In this document: piece after piece, positions 1-6,983 of the stretch
How the letters are laid out: every line of letters begins with the position of its first letter
Position numbering within the stretch: position 1 is the stretch's first letter
Assembly (NCBI GenBank): GCA_035707965.1
Contig: DASSTJ010000001.1
Location: 1 to 23,390, forward strand
Length of the DNA: 23,390 bases
From: DASSTJ01 sp035707965
GTDB taxonomy: Bacteria; Actinomycetota; Actinomycetes; Actinomycetales; Angustibacteraceae
Direction of reading: 5' to 3'
Translations under genes and position numbers: made by a program
Notes under the pieces: generated by a model
The model's input: the letters and a program-made list of their open reading frames with translations, nothing else
Told to the model about the DNA's origin: nothing
The model's database searches: none

Positions 1-528
1 GATCTCGGGGAACTTGTAGTACTTCTGCACGAGCGGCGCGGACCAGTCGGCCAGTGCCAGCGTGATCACCATCGCGATGCACGCTGCGAGGATGCCCCAC
101 CCGTAGCTGTCGGTCGCGACGGCCACGAGCGCCCCGCCGAGCGCGAAGTGCCAGTAGTTCCACAGGTCGATGTCGAAGGTCCGGGTCAGCCCCACAGCCA
201 GCAGGATGACGTTGAGCAGCAGGCAGACCGGGATGATCGCCGCGCCGACCTTCGACCCGAACGCGATCGCGGCGCTCGACGGCCAGCCGACGTCCACGAT
301 GTTGAGGTCCACCGAGAAGCGCTTGGCGAGCGCCTCGGCGACCGGGCTCACCTGGCCGAAGAGCAGGCCGATGACCAGGTTGATGCCCACGAAGCCGACG
401 CCGATGAGGACGCCGGAGCGGAGAGACTTCGCGAACCGCTGCCCCAGGACGACGGCGAAGATGGTGATGAGGATGGGCAGGACCACGGCGGCGCCGAGGT
501 CGGTGATGTACTGCGACACGGCTTTCAT
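1..528 (-). CDS. PTS galactitol-type transporter IIC (partial)
   Basis: This is the membrane channel subunit of a phosphotransferase-system sugar transporter, which moves a sugar or polyol inward while it is phosphorylated by the IIB partner. The visible 176 residues hold several hydrophobic segments and the GatC-family patch DVGWPSSAA followed later by DIDLWNYWH. The gene is cut by the window edge, so the C-terminal half is missing. Two in-frame ATGs lie at 534 and 528; AAGGAG at 535-540 abuts the first and sits six bases before the second, so 528 is preferred. It follows the IIB gene by 17 bases in the same operon. The galactitol assignment is at family level only; the real substrate could be another polyol or pentitol. 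A IIA gene is not visible and is presumably beyond the edge. Confidence 0.88.
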   Translation of the reverse strand, partial: MKAVSQYITDLGAAVVLPILITIFAVVLGQRFAKSLRSGVLIGVGFVGINLVIGLLFGQVSPVAEALAKRFSVDLNIVDVGWPSSAAIAFGSKVGAAIIPVCLLLNVILLAVGLTRTFDIDLWNYWHFALGGALVAVATDSYGWGILAACIAMVITLALADWSAPLVQKYYKFPEI

Positions 529-545
529 CGACATCTCCTTGGCGA

Positions 546-842
546 TCAGCTCTTCAGGATGCGGACGATCTCCTCCAGCACGGCGTCCTGACCGATCCCC
601 GTGAGGAACGGCAGGCCCGCGACGACGGGGACGGACACCGAGGACGGCACCTCGGTCGTGGCGACGACGAGGTCGGCGTCCGTCGAGCCGCTGACGAGGT
701 CCATGACCTTGCCCTGGCTGACGTCCACCTGGATGCCCTCGGCCGCGCAGTGGTCCCGGATGCTGTTCGCGACGACCGTGGAGGTCGCGACCCCGGTGCC
801 GCAGATGACGAGGACCTTCTTGGGGCCGGTCGAGTTCGGCAT
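546..842 (-). CDS. PTS galactitol-type transporter IIB
   Basis: This 98-residue cytoplasmic protein accepts phosphate from IIA and passes it to the incoming sugar at the IIC channel. The N-terminal P-loop-like motif VLVICGTGVATSTVVA contains the expected phosphorylated cysteine at residue 14, which is the hallmark of lactose/galactitol-type IIB proteins. Length matches the family (about 95 residues). GAGGAG at 847-852, overlapping the enzyme I stop, lies four bases before the ATG. It sits eight bases after enzyme I and just before IIC, so these three PTS genes are one transcription unit. The substrate cannot be inferred beyond a galactitol-like family label. Confidence 0.9.
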   Translation of the reverse strand: MPNSTGPKKVLVICGTGVATSTVVANSIRDHCAAEGIQVDVSQGKVMDLVSGSTDADLVVATTEVPSSVSVPVVAGLPFLTGIGQDAVLEEIVRILKS

Positions 843-850
843 GGCGCTCC

Positions 851-2536
851 TCAGCTCGAGAGGTGCCGTGCGGCCGCCTCACGTGCCGCCCCCGCCGAGG
901 TGGCGGCGACGGCGTGGGCCGCGGCCTCGCGGCACTGGTCGACGGTGACGGACGCGAGCCGGGCGGCCACGTCCCCCAGCGCCCCGGCGTCCGCCGAGAG
1001 GCTGGTGACCCCCATGCCTACCAGGACCGCGGCCAGTTCGGGGTCAGCCGCGGCCTCTCCGCACACACCGACCGGCTTTCCCGCCCTGGTCCCGGCCTCC
1101 GCGGTCATCCGGACGAGTCGTAGCGTCGCGGGCTGCCAGGGGTCGTTGAGCGAGGCCAGCGGGCCGGACTCGCGGTCGGCGGCCAACGTGTACTGGGTGA
1201 GGTCGTTCGTCCCGATGCTGAGGAAGTCGACGACCTCGCAGAACGCGTCGGCGAGCAGCGCGGCGGCGGGCACCTCGACCATGACGCCGGCGTGGCGGAT
1301 GCCGTGCGCGCGACAGCGCTCGACGAACCAGCGTGCCTCGTCGACGGTGGCGACCATCGGAGCCATCACCCAGACGTCGCACGGCAGGCCCTCGGCCGCC
1401 TCCACCGTTGCGGCGAGCTGGTCGTCGAGCACCGCCTCGTCCTGCAACGCGACGCGCAGCCCCCGGACGCCGAGGGCCGGGTTCGGCTCGCCCTCGAGCG
1501 ACAGGAACGGCAGCGGCTTGTCGGCGCCCGCGTCCAGCGTGCGCAGGACGACACGGCCCGGCAGCGCCTCGAACACCTCGCGGTAGGCGTCCCGCTGCTC
1601 GTGCCGCTCCGGCGCACGGGTGCGGTCGAGGAACAGCAGCTCCGTGCGGAACAGGCCGGACCCGGTCGCTCCCGCCTCGGCGGCGGCCCGGGCCGCTGCA
1701 CCGCCGCCGACGTTCGCCAGCAGGCTCACCGCGACGCCGTCCGCGGTCGTGTGCGGGCCGGGCCCGAGCGCCGTGCGTCCCCGGCTACCAGGCTGGGTGA
1801 CCGGCGTGCCGGCGGGCAGTCCCGTCGTGACCGTTCCGGCGGAGCCGTCGACGCGCACGAGGTCGCCGTCGCTCAGGGCTCGCGCCCCCGGGCAGGCGAC
1901 GACCCCGGGCAGCCCCATGCTGCGGGCGATGATGGCGGTGTGGGCCGTCGGCCCTCCGCCCTCGGTCACCAGCGCGAGCACGCGGGCCGGGTCGAGCTCC
2001 GCGGTGTCGGCGGGCGAGAGGTCGCCGGCGACGAGCACGTACGGGTGGTCGGGGGCCGGTGGTCCCGGCGGCGGTGCGCCTTCGAGGTGGGCCACGACGC
2101 GGTCACGCACGTCTCCCACGTCGCTCGCCCGCTCACCGAGGTAGCCGCCCAGCTCGCGCAGCGTCGTGGCGTACTGGTCGGCCACTACCCACAGGGCTCG
2201 CTGGGCGGTCACGCTGTGCCGCCGCACGAAGTCCTGGGACTGGCTGAGCAGCGCGGGGTCCTGGGCCATCATCGCGGTGGCCGAGAGGATCTCCGCCACG
2301 TCGCCGGTCGCCCGTCCCGCCCGCTCCTCCAGGTCGGCGGCCACGGCCTGCACCGCCTCGGCGAGCCGCGCGACCTCGGCGTCGACGTCGTCGACCGACT
2401 CCGGCGGCGGCTCGCCCGAGCGGCGGACGACGCGGGCCACCGGCCCGACGACGACGCCGCGACTGACCCCGACGCCCTGGAGCACCACGGTGGGCGGCGA
2501 CGTGCTCGTCGCCCCGCCCGTGGTGGTCTCGGTCAT
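851..2536 (-). CDS. ptsI: Phosphoenolpyruvate-protein phosphotransferase (PTS enzyme I)
   Basis: Enzyme I takes phosphate from phosphoenolpyruvate, releases pyruvate, and phosphorylates HPr. The 561-residue product has the N-terminal phosphohistidine domain with GGGPTAHTAIIARS (His199, equivalent to E. coli His189). The C-terminal PEP-binding barrel shows LFRTELLFLDR, MVEVPAAALLAD, SIGTNDLTQYT and the active cysteine in GVCGEAAADP (about residue 492). Length is slightly below the usual 570-575. The ATG at 2534-2536 overlaps the stop of the upstream E2 gene (ATGA), so translation is probably coupled to E2. A longer reading frame continues upstream over E2 but encodes no recognisable domain and is rejected as the start. 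HPr is encoded divergently at 6159, so the general PTS proteins are split across one divergent promoter region. Confidence 0.95.
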   Translation of the reverse strand: MTETTTGGATSTSPPTVVLQGVGVSRGVVVGPVARVVRRSGEPPPESVDDVDAEVARLAEAVQAVAADLEERAGRATGDVAEILSATAMMAQDPALLSQSQDFVRRHSVTAQRALWVVADQYATTLRELGGYLGERASDVGDVRDRVVAHLEGAPPPGPPAPDHPYVLVAGDLSPADTAELDPARVLALVTEGGGPTAHTAIIARSMGLPGVVACPGARALSDGDLVRVDGSAGTVTTGLPAGTPVTQPGSRGRTALGPGPHTTADGVAVSLLANVGGGAAARAAAEAGATGSGLFRTELLFLDRTRAPERHEQRDAYREVFEALPGRVVLRTLDAGADKPLPFLSLEGEPNPALGVRGLRVALQDEAVLDDQLAATVEAAEGLPCDVWVMAPMVATVDEARWFVERCRAHGIRHAGVMVEVPAAALLADAFCEVVDFLSIGTNDLTQYTLAADRESGPLASLNDPWQPATLRLVRMTAEAGTRAGKPVGVCGEAAADPELAAVLVGMGVTSLSADAGALGDVAARLASVTVDQCREAAAHAVAATSAGAAREAAARHLSS

Positions 2537-3987
2537 CGCGCGCCGCTCGGTCCGAGCAGCCGCAACGGCTGCGTGAAGGCCTGCGACAACGCCTCGAGCA
2601 GGCGGGCTCCGTCGGCCCCGTCCGCGACGCGGTGGTCGACGGAGAGGCCCACCGTCACGCGAAGCCCGAGGCCGAGGCCGCCTGGCACAGCGACGGGACG
2701 GCGACTCACCGCACCGGCCGCGATGATGCTGGCCTGCGGGGGAGTCACCAGGGCCTGGAAGCGGTCGACGCCGAGGCCGCCCAGGTTCGACAGCGTCGCG
2801 ACGGCCGGCAGCAGGTGCGCGGCGTCGACCTTGCCGCCCTTCGCGGCGGCCGACGTCGCCCGGACGTCCGCGTCGAGCTGCTCGAGCGGCACGCGGTCCG
2901 GCTCGGCGAACACCGGCAGGAGCAGCCCGTCGGGCGTGTCGACCGCGAGACCGATCCCCAGGTCGTGCACCGGCTGCGGTTCCTCGCCGTCCCACCGGCC
3001 CATCAGCGCCGGCACCTCGCGCAGCGCCATGGCGTAACCGCGCAGCAGGAGCGTCGTCCACGAGATCCCGGCACGCGCCGCGTCCACGGCCTCGAGCTCG
3101 AGGTCCCGCCAGACGGTGAACTGCGGCACCGCGGCGCTCGCCGTCATGGCCTTGGCCACCGAGGCCCGCACCGAGCGCGACCGCGCACTGCCCGCACGCA
3201 GGCGCTGCGGCGGGGTGAGCGGCGACGGCGGGGCCGGCACCGCACGCGGCGCAGGCTGCCAGGACGTCGCCGGGGCCGGCGGAGGCGTCGGGGGCGTCGG
3301 GGGCGTCGGGGTGGGAGCTGGCGTCGTGCCGGGCTGCGGGGCCTGGCGCGCCGACAGCGCGTTCTCGACGTCCTCGACGAGCACGCGACCACCCGGGCCG
3401 GTGCCCTGCACCGAGGACAGCTCGATGCCGTGCTCGGTCGCGAGTGCCCGCGCCTTGGGGACGGCGGGCACCGGACCGGCGTCCGGAGCGGCCGACGCCG
3501 GCTGCTGCGGCTGCGCGCCCTCCGGCTGCCGCTGCGCGCCTTCCGGCCGACGGTGCGCGCCCTCCGGCTGCGGCTGCGCGCCTTCCGGCTGCGGCTGCGC
3601 GCCCTCCGGCGCCGCCTGGGGCGTCTGGGCCTCGACCGCCGGGCTCGGTGCGTACGGCGCGCTGGGCGTGCCCTCGGCCCCGCCGGCCTGCTCGCTCGCC
3701 TGCGCGGGTGGCTGGTCGTCGTCGAACAGGCCCGCCATCGGGTCCGGCTGGTCGGAGGAGATCCACGCGATCGGCGTCCCGACGTCGACCGTTCCCTCCT
3801 CCACGTCGATGCGGAGCAGGGTGCCCGAGACCGGCGACTCGACGTCCATGTCGACCTTGTCGGTCATGACCTCGCAGATGGCGTCGCCGGCGGTGACCTC
3901 GTCGCCGGGGGCGGCGTTCCACTGCACGATGTCGCCCTGCGTCATCGTCATGGACATCTTCGGCATGCGCACCGGCACCTCGTACAC
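2533..3987 (-). CDS. 2-oxoacid dehydrogenase E2, dihydrolipoamide acyltransferase
   Basis: This is the core acyltransferase of a pyruvate/acetoin/branched-chain 2-oxoacid dehydrogenase complex; it moves the acyl group from E1 to coenzyme A on a swinging lipoyl arm. The 484 residues show one lipoyl domain (1-80; lipoylated Lys44 in VMTDKVDMD). A Pro/Ala-rich linker with five 7-residue repeats (127-161) follows, then a peripheral-subunit-binding domain (about 174-212, RALATEHGIEL...GPGGRV). The catalytic domain ends with DHRVADG, the catalytic pair being His452 and Asp456. The start is GTG at 3985-3987, two bases after the E1-beta stop; an internal ATG at 3966 would cut into the lipoyl strand. 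The exact substrate is not determined; the lipoyl start VRMPKMSMTMTQG resembles acetoin and pyruvate complexes. Confidence 0.92.
   Translation of the reverse strand: MYEVPVRMPKMSMTMTQGDIVQWNAAPGDEVTAGDAICEVMTDKVDMDVESPVSGTLLRIDVEEGTVDVGTPIAWISSDQPDPMAGLFDDDQPPAQASEQAGGAEGTPSAPYAPSPAVEAQTPQAAPEGAQPQPEGAQPQPEGAHRRPEGAQRQPEGAQPQQPASAAPDAGPVPAVPKARALATEHGIELSSVQGTGPGGRVLVEDVENALSARQAPQPGTTPAPTPTPPTPPTPPPAPATSWQPAPRAVPAPPSPLTPPQRLRAGSARSRSVRASVAKAMTASAAVPQFTVWRDLELEAVDAARAGISWTTLLLRGYAMALREVPALMGRWDGEEPQPVHDLGIGLAVDTPDGLLLPVFAEPDRVPLEQLDADVRATSAAAKGGKVDAAHLLPAVATLSNLGGLGVDRFQALVTPPQASIIAAGAVSRRPVAVPGGLGLGLRVTVGLSVDHRVADGADGARLLEALSQAFTQPLRLLGPSGAR
3505..3609 (-). repeat. Five 21-bp in-frame repeats in the E2 linker
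   Basis: Five tandem 21-base units encode the heptad PEGAQPQ and close variants (PEGAHRR, PEGAQRQ) at E2 residues 127-161. Flexible Ala/Pro linkers are normal between lipoyl and E3-binding domains, but tandem copies of nearly identical DNA mean the linker length could vary between strains by slippage. The unit is a multiple of three, so copy changes keep the frame. Confidence 0.85.
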
Positions 3988-3988
3988 G

Positions 3989-5017
3989 TCAGCTCACCAC
4001 CAGCTGCTTCGCCGCGGCCACGATGTCCTCCACCTGGGGCACGACGGCGCGCTCCAGCTGGGGTGCGTACGGGATCGGGGAGTCGAGCCCGCAGAGCCTG
4101 CGGATCGGCGCCAGCAGGTGGTAGAGCGCGTCCGACCCGGCGATCCGCGCGGAGATCTCGCCCATGAAGCCGACGTGCTGCGGCGCCTCCTGCACCAGCA
4201 GGGCGCGGCCGGTACGGCGGACGGAGTCCAGGATCGGCTTGTCGTCCAGCGGGCTGAGGGTCCGGGGGTCGATGACCGTCGCCTCGATGCCCTCGCGCGC
4301 CAAGGCGTCCGCGGCCTCCATGGACCGCATGACCTCGACGCCGGTGGCGACGATCGTCAGGTCCTTGCCCTCGCGCCGGACGGCGGAGACCCCGAGCGGC
4401 ACCCGGTCGGCGCCCTCGGGCACCGGGCCCTTCGTGCGGTAGAGCAGCTTGTGCTCGAACACGATCACGGGGTTGGGGTCGTCGAGGGCTGCCAGCAGCA
4501 GGCCCTTCGCGTCGGCGGCCGTGGCCGGCATGACGACCTTGAGACCGGGCACGTGCGCGAACCAGGCCTCCAGGCTCTGGGAGTGCTGCGCCGCGGCGCC
4601 GGTTCCGGAGCCGAGCGGTGCGCGCAGCACCATCGGCACCTCGGCTGCGCCTCCGAGCATGAAGTGGATCTTCGCCGCCTGGTTGACGATCTGGTCCATC
4701 GCCTGGCAGGTGAAGTCCGAGAACTGGATCTCCACGATCGGGCGCATGCCCGCCAGCGCCGCGCCGACCGCGGCGCCGACGATGCCGAGCTCGCTGATCG
4801 GGGTGTCCCGCACGCGGTCCTCGCCGAACCGGTGCACGAGGTCGCCGCTGACACCGAACGCTCCGCCGTACACGCCGACGTCCTCGCCGAAGAGGAACAC
4901 CCGGTCGTCGGCGCTCATGGCCTCGGCCATCGCCTCGCGGACGGCCTCCGCGTACGTGATGACCCGCTCGCTGCTCTGCGCGTCCGCCGTCGCCGGACGC
5001 TCGTCCACCGCTGTCAT
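3989..5017 (-). CDS. 2-oxoacid dehydrogenase E1 component, beta subunit
   Basis: The beta subunit of the thiamine-diphosphate-dependent E1 decarboxylase contributes to the cofactor pocket and binds E2. The 342-residue product carries the family motifs FLFGEDVGVYGGAFGVS near residue 45, DTPISELGIVGAAVGAAL, EIQFSDFTCQAMDQI, and HSQSLEAWFAHVPGLKVVMPA, followed by the transketolase C-terminal domain (TIVATGVEVMRSMEAA). The ATG at 5015-5017 overlaps the E1-alpha stop (ATGA), indicating coupled translation and equal amounts of the two subunits. A longer open frame to 5476 overlaps E1-alpha and is a shadow. It belongs to the E1-alpha/E1-beta/E2/enzyme I/IIB/IIC operon. Acetoin versus pyruvate versus branched-chain specificity is not settled by sequence reading alone. 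Confidence 0.93.
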   Translation of the reverse strand: MTAVDERPATADAQSSERVITYAEAVREAMAEAMSADDRVFLFGEDVGVYGGAFGVSGDLVHRFGEDRVRDTPISELGIVGAAVGAALAGMRPIVEIQFSDFTCQAMDQIVNQAAKIHFMLGGAAEVPMVLRAPLGSGTGAAAQHSQSLEAWFAHVPGLKVVMPATAADAKGLLLAALDDPNPVIVFEHKLLYRTKGPVPEGADRVPLGVSAVRREGKDLTIVATGVEVMRSMEAADALAREGIEATVIDPRTLSPLDDKPILDSVRRTGRALLVQEAPQHVGFMGEISARIAGSDALYHLLAPIRRLCGLDSPIPYAPQLERAVVPQVEDIVAAAKQLVVS

Positions 5018-6006
5018 GCCGACACCTCCGCGTACACACCGGCCAGGATGTCCTCGGGGTTCGCGTCCGGTGCGGCCATCGCCTGCCGGACGGCGTCCCG
5101 GATCGCCTCCTGCGCCTCGTCCCGGATCCGCGACGTCGCGTTCTCGTCCAGGACTCCGCGCTCGGTCACGACGCCCTCGAACCGCACGATCGGGTCGCGC
5201 TCGCGCCACTCGGCGATCTCGTCCTTCGTGCGGTAGGCGTTCTTGTCGCTCTTGCTGTGGCCCTTCCACCGGTAGGTCTCGGCCTCGACCAGCGTCGGGC
5301 CGTCGCCGCTGCGCGCCCGGGCGACGGCGTCCGACACGGTGGCGTGCACTCCCTCGACGTCGTTGCCGTCGATCGTGATCCCTGGGATGCCGTAGGCGGC
5401 GGCGCGCTCGGAGATGTGGTCGATGGCGAAGGCCCGCTTGGTGGAGAAGGACATGCCGTACTTGTTGTTCTCGCACATGAAGACGACCGGCAGCCGCCAG
5501 ATCGCCGCGAGGTTGACGGCCTCGTGGAAGGCCCCCTCGTTGGCCGCACCGTCCCCGAAGAAGCTGAGGACGACGTTGCCGTTGTCGCGCATCTGGTTGC
5601 CGAGGGCAGCGCCGACGGCGATCGGGATGCCGCCCGCGACGATGCCGTTCGCGCCCAGGTTGCCCGTCGCGACGTCAGCGATGTGCATGGATCCGCCGCG
5701 ACCGCGGCAGTACCCGGTCTCCTTGGCGAGCAGCTCGGCCATCATGCGCGTCAGGTCCGCGCCCTTCGCGATGCAGTGGCCGTGCCCGCGGTGGGTGGAC
5801 GTGATGGAGTCGCCGTCGGAGAGGGCGAAGCAGGCTCCCGTCGCGGACGCCTCCTGCCCGATCGACAGGTGCATGGTGCCGTGCATCATGCCGCGGGCGA
5901 AGAGGTCGTCGACGGCCTCCTCGAAACGCCGGATCCGCCACATCGTGCCGAGGGTCCGGGTAGCCAGCTCGGCGTCGTCACCGAGGCGACCGGGGCTCTC
6001 CTCCAT
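5014..6006 (-). CDS. 2-oxoacid dehydrogenase E1 component, alpha subunit (pyruvate/acetoin type)
   Basis: The alpha subunit binds thiamine diphosphate and Mg2+ and decarboxylates the 2-oxoacid. In the 330-residue product the cofactor motif runs from GDGAANEG (151-158) to ENN (179-181). THRGHGHCIAKG (71-82) and RGRGGSMHIAD (101-111) are strongly reminiscent of acetoin dehydrogenase AcoA and pyruvate dehydrogenase E1-alpha. The phosphorylation-loop-like segment YRWKGHSKSD is present. The ATG at 6004-6006 has GAGGAG (6012-6017) five bases upstream. It is the first gene of the minus-strand operon and faces HPr across a 152-base divergent region. The acetoin reading is plausible from the HGHC motif, but no acetoin regulator or acoX-like gene is seen, so a second pyruvate dehydrogenase is equally possible. 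Confidence 0.93.
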   Translation of the reverse strand: MEESPGRLGDDAELATRTLGTMWRIRRFEEAVDDLFARGMMHGTMHLSIGQEASATGACFALSDGDSITSTHRGHGHCIAKGADLTRMMAELLAKETGYCRGRGGSMHIADVATGNLGANGIVAGGIPIAVGAALGNQMRDNGNVVLSFFGDGAANEGAFHEAVNLAAIWRLPVVFMCENNKYGMSFSTKRAFAIDHISERAAAYGIPGITIDGNDVEGVHATVSDAVARARSGDGPTLVEAETYRWKGHSKSDKNAYRTKDEIAEWRERDPIVRFEGVVTERGVLDENATSRIRDEAQEAIRDAVRQAMAAPDANPEDILAGVYAEVSA

Positions 6007-6035
6007 TGTCGCTCCTCACGAATGTGCGTATTGTC

Positions 6036-6051
6036 TTCACGTACGTTCACG
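6036..6051. promoter_or_regulatory. Direct repeat TTCACG, one helical turn apart, upstream of the E1/PTS operon
   Basis: TTCACG occurs at 6036-6041 and again at 6046-6051, spaced exactly 10 bases start to start, 30 bases upstream of the E1-alpha ATG. Equal-face spacing is typical of protein-binding half-sites. The bound regulator is unknown, and no clear -35/-10 pair could be placed for this operon. Confidence 0.35.
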
Positions 6052-6068
6052 AAGGCTAGGCCAGCTGG

Positions 6069-6131
6069 GCGGCACTGTCTAGGGCGGCTTGTCGTCCTTG
6101 TCACGGCTTCGGCGCTGTGCGACAGTGCCGC
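6069..6131. promoter_or_regulatory. 11-bp inverted repeat flanking the HPr promoter
   Basis: GCGGCACTGTC at 6069-6079 is the exact reverse complement of GACAGTGCCGC at 6121-6131, with 41 bases between the arms. The right arm covers the predicted -10 of ptsH. The separation suits two operator half-sites (looping) or a large stem; the sequence alone does not decide. Confidence 0.55.
6098..6126 (+). promoter_or_regulatory. Predicted promoter of ptsH
   Basis: TTGTCA (6098-6103) and GACAGT (6121-6126) are separated by 17 bases, an acceptable vegetative sigma-factor promoter for an actinobacterium, 33 bases before the HPr start codon. The -10 lies inside the right arm of the 11-bp inverted repeat. 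Confidence 0.45.
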
Positions 6132-6158
6132 TCACTCCGGACGACAGGGAGCTCCCTC

Positions 6159-6425
6159 ATGGCAGAGCGTCGCGCGGTCATCGCGTCGAAGGTGGGCCTG
6201 CACGCCCGTCCCGCAGCGGTGTTCGTCAAAGCGGTCCAGCAGGCGGGCACGCCGGTGACGATCGCCAAGGGCGACGACCCCGGCGTCGACGCGGCGAGCA
6301 TCCTCAACGTGCTGACCTTGAACGCCGCCTGCGGCGACGAGGTCGTGCTGCGCGCCGACGGAGACGGCGCGGAGCAGGCGCTCGACGAGCTCGTCGCGCT
6401 GCTCGTGTCGGACCTGGACGCCTAG
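6159..6425 (+). CDS. ptsH: PTS phosphocarrier protein HPr
   Basis: HPr is the small soluble carrier that takes phosphate from enzyme I and passes it to sugar-specific IIA proteins. The 88-residue product has the active-site motif KVGLHARPAAVF with His15, and the second helix patch VDAASILNVLTL, whose Ser47 sits where the regulatory serine lies in HPr of low-GC bacteria; whether it is phosphorylated here is unknown. AGGGAG at 6146-6151 stands seven bases before the ATG; an upstream in-frame ATG at 6117 falls on the promoter and is rejected. It is divergent from the operon containing enzyme I. No HPr kinase is visible in the window. Confidence 0.95.
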   Translation: MAERRAVIASKVGLHARPAAVFVKAVQQAGTPVTIAKGDDPGVDAASILNVLTLNAACGDEVVLRADGDGAEQALDELVALLVSDLDA

Positions 6426-6437
6426 CGGGACGCTGTC

Positions 6438-6471
6438 GACGCCGGTCGTCGCCTGACGCCGGTCGTTGCCT
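6438..6471. repeat. 17-bp tandem duplication between ptsH and ispF
   Basis: GACGCCGGTCGTCGCCT (6438-6454) is followed directly by a copy with one base changed (6455-6471). The last base of the second copy is the first base of the predicted ispF -10 box, so the duplication occupies the whole upstream promoter region. Confidence 0.8.
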
Positions 6472-6483
6472 ACAGTCGACCCG
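6471..6483 (+). promoter_or_regulatory. Promoter -10 of leaderless ispF
   Basis: TACAGT at 6471-6476 is followed by six bases and then the GTG start codon at 6483, placing the transcription start at or next to the start codon. No ribosome binding site is present. This arrangement is common for leaderless actinobacterial genes. No good -35 was found. Confidence 0.55.
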
Positions 6484-6983
6484 TGACGCGACCACGCCAG
6501 CTGCCCCGGGTCGGGGTCGGGACCGACGTCCACGCGTTCGCCCCCGAGGGCAGCACCCGGCCGCTGCGGGTCGCCGGCCTCGAGTGGGCGGGCGAGCGCG
6601 GGCTCGACGGCCACTCCGACGCCGACGTCGCCGCCCACGCCTGCTGCGACGCGCTGTTCTCGGCCGCCGGTCTCGGCGACCTCGGCCAGCAGTTCGGCAC
6701 GTCGGACCCGCAGTGGGAGGGGGCGACCGGCACGGCGCTGCTCGCCGAGGCGGCGCGTCGGGTGCGCGCCGCCGGGTTCGAGATCGGCAACGTCGCCGTG
6801 CAGGTCGTCGGCAACCGTCCGCGGCTCGGCAGCCGCCGGCAGGAGGCCGAAGCCGCTCTGTCGCGCGCGTGCGACGCGCCGGTGTCGGTGAGCGGGACGA
6901 CGACCGACGGGCTTGGGCTGACCGGCCGCGGCGAGGGGGTCGCGGCGATCGCCACGGCGGTCGTCGTCAGTGCCGACGCTTGA
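6483..6983 (+). CDS. ispF: 2-C-methyl-D-erythritol 2,4-cyclodiphosphate synthase
   Basis: IspF cyclises CDP-methylerythritol 2-phosphate, releasing CMP, in the MEP isoprenoid pathway. The 166-residue product shows the metal-binding DVHAF (with GTDVHAFAP), the GHSDADVAAHACCDALF signature with metal-binding histidine, and the C-terminal GTTTDGLGLTGRGEGVAAIA loop. Length is normal for the family. The GTG start has no Shine-Dalgarno sequence and sits seven bases after a TACAGT box, so the mRNA is probably leaderless. Its last 17 bases overlap the end of the converging DUF47 gene. In many actinobacteria ispF is followed by cysS and rlmB; here those lie about 12 kb further on, and the only IspD-like gene in the window (13041-13850) is degenerate. 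Confidence 0.95.
   Translation: MTRPRQLPRVGVGTDVHAFAPEGSTRPLRVAGLEWAGERGLDGHSDADVAAHACCDALFSAAGLGDLGQQFGTSDPQWEGATGTALLAEAARRVRAAGFEIGNVAVQVVGNRPRLGSRRQEAEAALSRACDAPVSVSGTTTDGLGLTGRGEGVAAIATAVVVSADA

Noticed and set aside
1292..5236. Very long plus-strand open frames (1292-3037, 2632-4167, 3116-5236) opposite the dehydrogenase/PTS genes
   Set aside because: They are antisense to well-supported genes, low in complexity (Arg, Ala, Gly, Pro rich), without domains or ribosome binding sites. High GC removes stop codons from the opposite strand.
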